Shown here piece by piece: positions 57,477-64,000 of a stretch of 64,000 nt of DNA. The notes below the pieces were generated by a model. The model was not told the origin of the DNA and did not search any database. It saw nothing but the letters and a program-made list of their open reading frames with translations. Each line of letters opens with the position of its first letter. Position 1 is the first letter of the stretch. Source of the DNA: Utricularia gibba (Eukaryota > Streptophyta > Magnoliopsida > Lamiales > Lentibulariaceae); assembly GCA_002189035.1 (NCBI GenBank), contig NEEC01000004.1:4650001-4714000 (forward strand), given 5' to 3'. A program made the position numbers and the translations under genes.

Positions 57477-58454
57477 TACGGCACAGCAGGTAACCAATTT
57501 ACATTACATTCCATGTTACGTATAAACGACTAATATTTTAAAATGCGTTTTTTCCGTGTGTTAAATTTTAATTCACCAGGGTTTGGTAGAATAGTCTATT
57601 AATAATATATTTAAATAGATGCATATTATATGATTAAAATTAAAAATGTGTTTGATATATATGTGTTTAAAACAATGTTTTAAAATTTGAAATTGAATTG
57701 ATAGTTAATTCATATTTAATGAGAATTCATGACTATTTGGATTTAATTTAATAATTTTCATAAAAAAATTATCATTATTTAAATTTATAAATATTGAATT
57801 TAAATAACTATTTTTATTTTTATGATTATTTGATATATTTCTGTATAATAGATGAAAAAAAAAATAATTAATGATATATGTAAAAAGAGTTTTTAAAAAT
57901 ATAATTATAAAAGTGTTTTATAAATCACTATTTATTATAAAATATAATTTTCATTAAAAAAATATTCTAACTGGTCGCTGGCACACAGCACTTGCAAATT
58001 GTTTTAGAAAAAATATTGATGTGGGCCTATGATTGGCTTAGGCCCATTTTCTAGAGACGGCCCATTTTCGATGGGAAGTGGGCCCCTAGCCGCCGGGCAT
58101 CTTCCCGGTTTCTTGCCTGATCGTCTCCGTCTCTGTACTTGATGGTTGTTTTCATGCAGTTTCACCGTTGTTTTGGGCGACGTGGGCGAACGCGTGGTCA
58201 AGATCACAGATGCGGCACTGGTGGGGAATAAAACGTTTTTTTTTCTCAATTTCAAAGAATCGGATTCCTGATGTAAAGCAAATGCAAATTTTTCCACCGT
58301 TGAGATGAGAAGGAATCAAGAAGGTGGAGCTGGAATTTTCCCGCTTTGCTTCTCATCTCAAGAAGGTGGACCTGGAATTTTCTCGCTTTCCATCTCTTTA
58401 AATGGATCACAATGCCTCTAGTTCTCATACCATTCTTTCTTGCAGGGGGGAAAA
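57477..58454. other. Intergenic AT-rich spacer and EF-hand gene promoter
   Basis: 57530-57990 is highly AT-rich. Near 58021-58085 there are GGCCC and TGGGC motifs. A 42-bp-period duplication sits at 58316-58396, just before the EF-hand gene. No other gene is seen. Confidence 0.55.
58316..58396. repeat. Two-copy tandem duplication, 42-bp period, in EF-hand gene promoter/leader
   Basis: TCAAGAAGGTGGAGCTGGAA at 58316 recurs as TCAAGAAGGTGGACCTGGAA at 58358. Each copy continues with ATTTTC, C or T, then CGCTTT. The copies differ at a few positions. They end 58 bases before the ATG. Confidence 0.85.
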
Positions 58455-58757
58455 ATGGCAATCAGAGCTATAGAGGATAGCCGCGGAAGCTTTTCCATGG
58501 GCAGAAACAAGAACCAGCTGACGGTGGAGGAGTTCAAGAAATGGCTCATGAAGTTTGATGCCGACAAGGACGGCCGGATCAGCGCCAAGGAGTTCCGCGC
58601 CGCCGTACGCAGCCGTGGATGCTTCTTAAGCAACCGGAAGAGCGTTCTCGGTATGCGCGAAGGAGACGTCGACGGAAGCGGTTACATTGATGAAGATGAA
58701 ATCGATGAGCTCCTGGATTTCGCTGAGAGGAATCTGGGTTTCGTCTTCTACTGCTGA
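58455..58757 (+). CDS. Two-EF-hand calcium-binding protein (calmodulin-like/polcalcin type)
   Basis: Intronless, 100 residues. Two canonical 12-residue Ca2+ loops: DADKDGRISAKE (residues 35-46) and DVDGSGYIDEDE (71-82), each with Asp/Asn ligands at 1, 3, 5 and Glu at 12. The flanking helices are VEEFKKWLMKF and IDELLDFAERN, and it ends FVFYC. The size and single EF-hand pair resemble small plant CML or polcalcin-like sensors. There is no obvious signal peptide; a C-terminal Cys is present but no CaaX box. It probably senses cytosolic Ca2+. The start at 58455 is the first ATG; a frame opening at a TTG just upstream is not credible. A duplicated promoter segment lies just upstream. Confidence 0.9.
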   Translation: MAIRAIEDSRGSFSMGRNKNQLTVEEFKKWLMKFDADKDGRISAKEFRAAVRSRGCFLSNRKSVLGMREGDVDGSGYIDEDEIDELLDFAERNLGFVFYC

Positions 58758-59320
58758 AAATTTAAAATACAGCGGGCATGCGCGTGTTTCACTTTTTCCA
58801 GATTGCTTGTGCTTCGATTGCCCCCCTCCCCCTCTCCAATTTGTACATGCGTCGCTTCTGTGTGTGTGTTTCTGGATTCGCTTCTCCGAACACGTAATCT
58901 TTTCTACTACAACGATCTTATCAAAGTACACATTTGAAAACCAGAGGAAGCTTTTTGGGGTTCCACTCTCTTTGTGAGAGGCGCCTACCTTCCTACCTTT
59001 TATGTAAACCATCACTTCGTAAGGTATTGTTGCAAAGGATCCCGTGTTGGTAACTGGAGCGGGTAGCGTATATGTTCCAAGGTAAATACATGCACGCCAA
59101 GTGTTTGATTCTTGTTCCCAGAGAGATTTTTTCCTTTTTCGTTCCACGCTGAGTGACGCTTTTCGAAGGTAAGGCTCGTGAAAGCGTTTGATCCCTGTGC
59201 CTTCTTGCCAGGGGAGGAGGTGTACTGTGCTGACTGGTGTTTCATTAGGCTAAGGCACACCAAGTGTTCGATGTTTGTCCTAAGACATCCATCCTTCTGT
59301 CGTGCTGTTCCGGGTTTGCC
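58758..59320. other. Intergenic: EF-hand 3' UTR and PPR gene 2 leader
   Basis: 563 bases with no gene features. Confidence 0.5.
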
Positions 59321-61320
59321 ATGAGTTCTATTGGGCGTCTTGCTAGAAGTATATTGCTCAAGAATTTCAATCTACGAGCATGTTATTTCTCTAGAATCGC
59401 CAGCAATGTGAACAAGGTACATCAGTATCTTCAGAGGGCAAAGCTTATTGATTCCATTAGGCTTTGTCTGCGCTCAAATGCACCTGAAGCCTACCTGCTG
59501 AACATTTTGAGCAGCTCTTCGGTGGACTCATTTGTTGTTGCTAATGCCCTTCGGTCAGCTCCTTCCCCTGCCTCAGCATTGTATTTGATCGAATCCTTGA
59601 AAAAGATCGAGAGATTTTCTCACTCAAAGCACACCCTTCATGCACTTGCCAAGATTCTTGCTAGATCAGGGCAAGTAGATAAACTTGGAGCCTTGGTTGA
59701 TGCCATCAACAGTAGAAAGTTTGTGAATGTGGGGGGAGTTAGTTTCATGGACCGTATGCGGTGGTTTGCAGAGGCAGGAGAGTTGAATGAAGTTATTGGT
59801 ATCTGGCAGCAGTGGAGAAGAACCTTGGTTGAACATCCCTGCACTGAATCTTACAACATCATTCTGAAGCTTTTTGTGGAGAAGGGCATGGATAATGATG
59901 CCCTGAAGCTGTTTGGTACGATTATCCAGGAAGGGGCGCTTCCGAACACGAGAACATACACCATTGTTATCCAGCACTTGATCAAGCTTGGCAAAATAGA
60001 CTCTGCCATGGAAGTCTTCCAGATTCTGCCTCTCATGAGAATAAAACGCACTCTGAAACAGTATTCTCTGTTAGTTGATGCTTTCACTGAAGCTTCCCAT
60101 TTGGATGTAGTTCAGACTCTACTTCAGGAGATGCAAGATGATGGGATATTGCCTTGTCAGGCAATGGTTTCGTCTCTACGGTGTATGATAGATTCTGGCT
60201 TCGTAGCCGTAGCAGAGGAGTTGATCTCAGAACTGATGCCAGATTCCAGGATTGAAAAGATTAGTTACTCAATAGACAGCTCTGAGGACGATATAGATGA
60301 TGAAGACAACGAATCTGCGACTCGCCATGCAACTGAAGTGAAGGAATTTCGGCTGAAACCATGGATGGATCCAGCAGCTTTGTCAAGTGCACTGCAATAC
60401 TGGGAACCTGAAGAGGTCTCTGCCCTGGAAAATGCTAACTTTCTGTGGACTAGTAGGTTAGTCTGCAAATTCTTGAGGAGTTTCAAATCCCCCAAACAGC
60501 ATGGCAGTTTTTCTCGTGGGTAGCTTCTCAGCCAGGCTTCGTTCATGATATTTATACTGTATCGAGGATGATCACCAAGCTAGCAAAGCACGGCCATGTC
60601 CAACTTGTTGATCAGCTGGTGCTGAAACTGCGGCGTGAGGAGATGAAGCTGTCCTTCAGTACTGTTCGATTGATCATCGACTTCTACGGCTTTTCGAAGA
60701 ACGGCGATGCGGCGCTGAACATTTTCCGGAACATCAGAACCATCTGCAATCCTCTATCAAGCACCAGATTGCAGATCGTGTATTCCTCCCTTCTGAGAAC
60801 TCTAGCAAAGTGCCAAATGAACAATGAGGCATTGAACATCCTGGATGAGATGCTGCTGTCCAATGTCACTCCTGATATTCAGACATTTTCAGTGCTGATG
60901 CATCACTATGCACTTCAGGGAGACATTCGAACTGTTCAACGTCTTTTTGGAATGGTCAGGCAGTGCAGTTTGGAGCCTGATGGCTACATGTACAAGACCC
61001 TCATCTACGCATACTGCAGATGCGAAAGAGCTTCTCTCGCAGAGCGAATGTTCCAAGACATGAGGGACTCAGGCCTGATGCCTGATGCAGCTACCAAAGA
61101 TTATCTTGTCAAGAGTTTGTGGAAGGAGGGGTACCTGAGAGAAGCGGCTCGTGTTGAAGAGACGACGGAGGGCATTCTACCGGCGTCTCCCGGAAACCAT
61201 TACACTGTGAGCTCTGCAGATCTAGAAAGAGTTCATAATCTATATGCAAGGAGCATCACCAGTAAACATACTGCTGAGCCAGGTGCAGCTTCCTTACCAT
61301 ATCCTACTGCTTTCATTTGA
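59321..61320 (+). CDS. Pentatricopeptide repeat protein 2, intronless, one apparent frame break
   Basis: About 666 residues if one missing base near 60458-60463 is restored. The N-terminal part starts MSSIGRLARSILLKNFNLRA, a likely organelle-targeting sequence. PPR units include SYNIILKLFVEKGMDNDALK and TYTIVIQHLIKLGKIDSAME. An acidic stretch (SSEDDIDDEDNE) follows. After the break the frame continues QTAWQFFSWVASQPGFVHD and then PPR-like repeats such as DIQTFSVLMHHYALQGDIRT, to the stop at 61318-61320. No DYW domain is seen, so P-class. It is presumed to bind mitochondrial or plastid RNA. The ATG at 59321 is the first in the frame. It converges on the uniporter gene with only 188 bases between stops. 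Confidence 0.87.
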
Positions 61321-61508
61321 GAAGGTGTTATGTCCTCCTTCAAGTTCTGGTTTTTGGAAGTGATTTGGGAAGACAGTGAATGTGTAGAGATTTGAAGAAC
61401 CAAGTAGAATTACAACAGTATATGAAACAAGACTGCAGCAGTAGGGACGTTCCTCCTATCCAAGGCCTTGAGCCTTACCAAAATATGGTTACAAGATCAG
61501 CTCGAAAC

Positions 61509-63368
61509 TCAAGCATCACCATTTGTTGAACCTCTTAGCAGATGGTACCGATCATAGTCGAAGCTCCGAGACTTTATCAATCGTTTCCGTTTGGTTTCGA
61601 GCCGGCTCTGGTAAAACCCTTCGAAAGATGGCTCTTTGGAGGTTCTAAGGAAGAAGGTGTAGCCAGCCATGAAGTACATGGAGGTGACATAGAAGCAGAT
61701 GGGTTCCATCACATCCCAAGTTAGTTCCCAGAATGTGAGGCGCATGAACCCCGCAGTTTGGACGACCAAGAAGGCAAGCCCCAGCCAGAGCTCACGGCGG
61801 ACTAGTTTTGCAGCATCCACATCAATGGCTGCCTTCATTTTCTCCATCTCATCAAGTTCCTTGGAGGAGGCAGCATCTGAAAACACGGGAGACCGCCGTG
61901 GAAGAAGGGGTTTGATTGCTTTTAGTACCTGCGGTTACAGAAACATTTTACACAAAACATTTTGTAAAACTTGGCTCCCCTTCACCTTTCTTGTCCAGGT
62001 ATCTCAGCAGCACTCACACAAAAAGAAAAGAGAAAACAGTTTACTATTTCCAAACATTTTACACACGAATCACACCAAAATCTCCTGATTCAACACACGC
62101 ACATGGGATACTGAATACTGGTTTTGGGTCTAGCTTATTCTTCTACGAAATCCATCTACTGACAGAATCAGTATATTCCATCATGTCACCTAAATGACAC
62201 CTCTATTCTCCTAACTCCCACGTCCTCTGTTTTCCAGATCACCTAACTTCCACTACTAAACAAGGTCCAGATCAGGAAAACATTGACAACAGAGAAAGTT
62301 TCCACCACACAATTACATAGCTAGATGACAACATTTGTAGTCGCTTTCAGGTATTCCAAGACAAGATAGAGGACATCACTATACACCCAACAGCCTGATG
62401 AGAAAAAGACTGGGGCTTAGAATCTACAACACTCAAAATGAAGAGGCGTGATAATTTTTTCTTTTTTTGTAATTATTTTTTGATGTGATTTTAAAATAGA
62501 GGGATCTAGAAGACAAGTTTTTTCAATGGTGAAATATGAATGACAAGGACGCCATCTCGTTCTATAAGTTCTGGGTGCGAAACACGTGGTTTCGATTTCC
62601 TGTGGAGACATGGAAACACAAACCCGTAAAGGGAAAACCTCATCAGTTTTTGGTAGAAGATGATGCAAAAAGCGATTGAGAGAACAGAAAAGGGGGAGAT
62701 TCTGGAATTGGCGATGTATGACTTGTGATCTAAACAAAATAGCGGATTCAAAGAAATAAAACATAAATTAAGAATTAATGAAATTGAAGGTGGAAAAAGG
62801 AGCCAACCTGTTCGGGCCGGAGGAAAACTGTGTTCCCTAGAACAAGTACATTCCCAGATTCATCAAGCATTTTGGCGAATTCTAGGGCTTCCCTTGTATT
62901 ACTGAATTCTTCGGCGCAGATCTCGATGAATTCCGAATACGAAACGGTATCCTTCTCAATCCTTTTCACCTTCGCCTTCACCGATTCCAACTGTGACAGC
63001 CTCAGAATCTTTTTAGCGTCTTCAGTAGTGAGATCCGCCTCCGTTGCCGGCGAAGCCGGAGGAATCAGGCCATGTAGCCTGATCCTGTCTCTCGTAACGT
63101 CAATTACCTGGAGTTTTTCCAAAAGCTTTTCCCCGGTCGGGAGAAACCGTAAGTCCGGAGTCACCGTAGACGATTGACGGTGTAGATATCTCCGGAAAAT
63201 GCCGTCATCTCCAGGATCCGGCATAAGTTTGCTCCTAGGCTTCTGGCGTCTTGAAACGGCGGATTCAACCGCGGCGCGCGGCGAGGATGTCCGGCAATTT
63301 GTGACGGCATAGTTCGCGATTCGCGACATTCCAAGAAGTCGTCTGGAAAACAAGTTGTTGATCGCCAT
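61509..63368 (-). CDS. MCU: Mitochondrial calcium uniporter (MCU)
   Basis: Two exons on the minus strand: 63368-62808 and 61928-61509, 326 residues. The N-terminus is arginine/serine-rich (FSRRLLGMSRIANYAVTNCR), fitting mitochondrial import. A matrix domain with coiled-coil segments follows. Transmembrane 1 is around LWLGLAFLVVQTAGFM. The selectivity-filter signature WDVMEP (about residues 258-263; WDIMEP in animals) precedes transmembrane 2 (ICFYVTSMYFMAGYTFF). It forms the inner-membrane Ca2+ channel that lets Ca2+ into the matrix, normally gated by MICU. One intron after RPEQ is typical of plant MCU genes. The start at 63368 is the first ATG; a GTG just upstream is not plausible. Plants have several MCU paralogues and the number cannot be assigned. 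Confidence 0.95.
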
Positions 63369-63850
63369 TTTTCCCGCCACGTCCAGGAAACAGAACTCAC
63401 TACGGCGTAAGACGAATTTCTAAAATATAATCGACCCGCTCAATTTATAGGGAGGGCATGGAGGGCTATTGTGGTAATTTCCTCAATTGCACAAAGTGAC
63501 AGATGAGTTTCGGGTGAAGATTTTTCAAATATATCTTTATTTTCTTTCCAAAATCCAAATATGCAATAAAAAATTAATGTAAATAATATCCATATTTTCC
63601 TATTTTTTTATTAGGAAAATTCATAACATGATTGATTTATTACTGTCGAGTGGTTCTAAATTAGAAATTTAGTCATGTATCAAATATTATATGAAAAAAA
63701 TGGCCATTGTATATATAACTTTTTTTATCTAAATGTATAAGATAAAATGTGACAATAATCACTTTTATTTCAGATATTCCATTTTCAATTTCAATAATTA
63801 TAATTTTTTATATTATTTGTTATTTTTCTAATTGTCAATTTTTTTATTTA

Positions 63851-63875
63851 ATTGGGCTTCGTACTGAAGCCCAAT
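63851..63875. promoter_or_regulatory. Inverted pair of site II (TGGGCT) motifs
   Basis: ATTGGGCTTC, a 5-base spacer (GTACT) and GAAGCCCAAT form a perfect 10-bp inverted repeat made of two TCP-type site II elements. Another GGCCCA follows at 63890-63895. It probably belongs to the promoter of a gene starting about 63962. Confidence 0.5.
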
Positions 63876-63961
63876 TACTCAGGGACGGAGGCCCAAAATG
63901 ACGGTTTTATTGTGCGGGAAGGTGAGATTTCTAAGATCCCGTGAAGGGAAATCTTCTGCGT

Positions 63962-64000
63962 ATGGGTTCTGTGAAAGAGATATCCGTAGCAGGACGTGTG
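63962..64000 (+). CDS. Possible start of a further gene, cut off by window end
   Basis: The ATG at 63962 opens MGSVKEISVAGRV with no stop to base 64000. It lies about 90 bases after a site II cluster. Thirteen codons are too few to name a family. Confidence 0.3.
   Translation, partial: MGSVKEISVAGRV

Larger units (their letters stand above)
63369..64000. other. Intergenic: MCU promoter, AT-rich spacer, next promoter
   Basis: 63500-63840 is very AT-rich. An inverted pair of site II motifs is at 63851-63875, and a possible new start codon lies at 63962. Confidence 0.5.

Noticed and set aside
32833-63368. Idea that the Ca2+ pump, EF-hand protein and uniporter form a calcium gene cluster
   Set aside because: They are separated by many unrelated genes, are on different strands and share no promoter feature; chance proximity is sufficient.
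1-64000. Search for tRNA, rRNA, CRISPR, phage, integron or bacterial operon features
   Set aside because: None seen. The window is plant nuclear DNA with spliceosomal introns; no array of identical repeats and spacers, and no tRNA cloverleaf was recognised by eye.

Overview
This is nuclear DNA from a flowering plant. The genes are cut by many short GT-AG introns in AT-rich sequence. They encode plant-only families: AINTEGUMENTA, APETALA2 with an intact miR172 site, NPH3/BTB proteins, P-class PPR proteins, CC-type glutaredoxins and a chloroplast-targeted Obg GTPase. The species cannot be fixed from the sequence. The window is gene-dense, with about 22 genes in 64 kb, and there is no sign of bacterial, viral or organellar DNA. 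I rebuilt exon structures by eye from reading frame, splice sites and remembered family sequences; no search was run.

Layout. 0-12 kb: 3' end of an ISWI chromatin remodeler; two CC-type glutaredoxins 3.8 kb apart; a RING protein resembling plant Topors-like ligases; a receptor-like pseudokinase. 12-21 kb: chloroplast Obg GTPase (OBGC), a branched-chain aminotransferase, and an intronless PPR gene on the minus strand. 22-31 kb: AINTEGUMENTA (minus) with a 9-nt microexon and 3.7 kb of non-coding upstream DNA; then an NPH3/BTB gene (minus). 31-45 kb: ribosomal protein L26; a type IIB Ca2+-ATPase with a short N-terminus; a second NPH3/BTB gene; a formamidase (minus) head-to-head with the SUMO E2 enzyme SCE1. 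45-53 kb: a small ERF011-like repressor, a 4.3-kb AT-rich gap containing a MITE-like palindrome, and APETALA2. 54-64 kb: a filament-like coiled-coil protein, a two-EF-hand protein, a second PPR gene (plus) and a mitochondrial calcium uniporter (minus). The last 39 bases may open another gene.

The genes look like an ordinary unlinked plant assortment rather than one pathway. Recurrent themes are three AP2/ERF-superfamily regulators, two NPH3/BTB proteins and three Ca2+-handling genes (pump, EF-hand sensor, uniporter), but nothing shows these clusters are functional.

The most striking pattern is technical or evolutionary. At least nine single-base losses break reading frames in eight genes whose flanking protein sequence is otherwise well conserved: ISWI, RING, pseudokinase, OBGC twice, ANT, Ca2+-ATPase, the second NPH3 gene and the second PPR gene. 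Most lie in or beside short homopolymers. Adding back one base per break makes the total coding length divisible by three in all six genes where I could sum it (the ISWI start is off-window and the pseudokinase has a second unresolved junction). Consensus indels in a draft assembly are the simplest explanation. I did not find a convincing new biological system. The best leads are the Ca2+-ATPase that lacks the usual calmodulin-binding N-terminus, the receptor-like pseudokinase, the divergent glutaredoxin, and a few unexplained ORFs and repeats.
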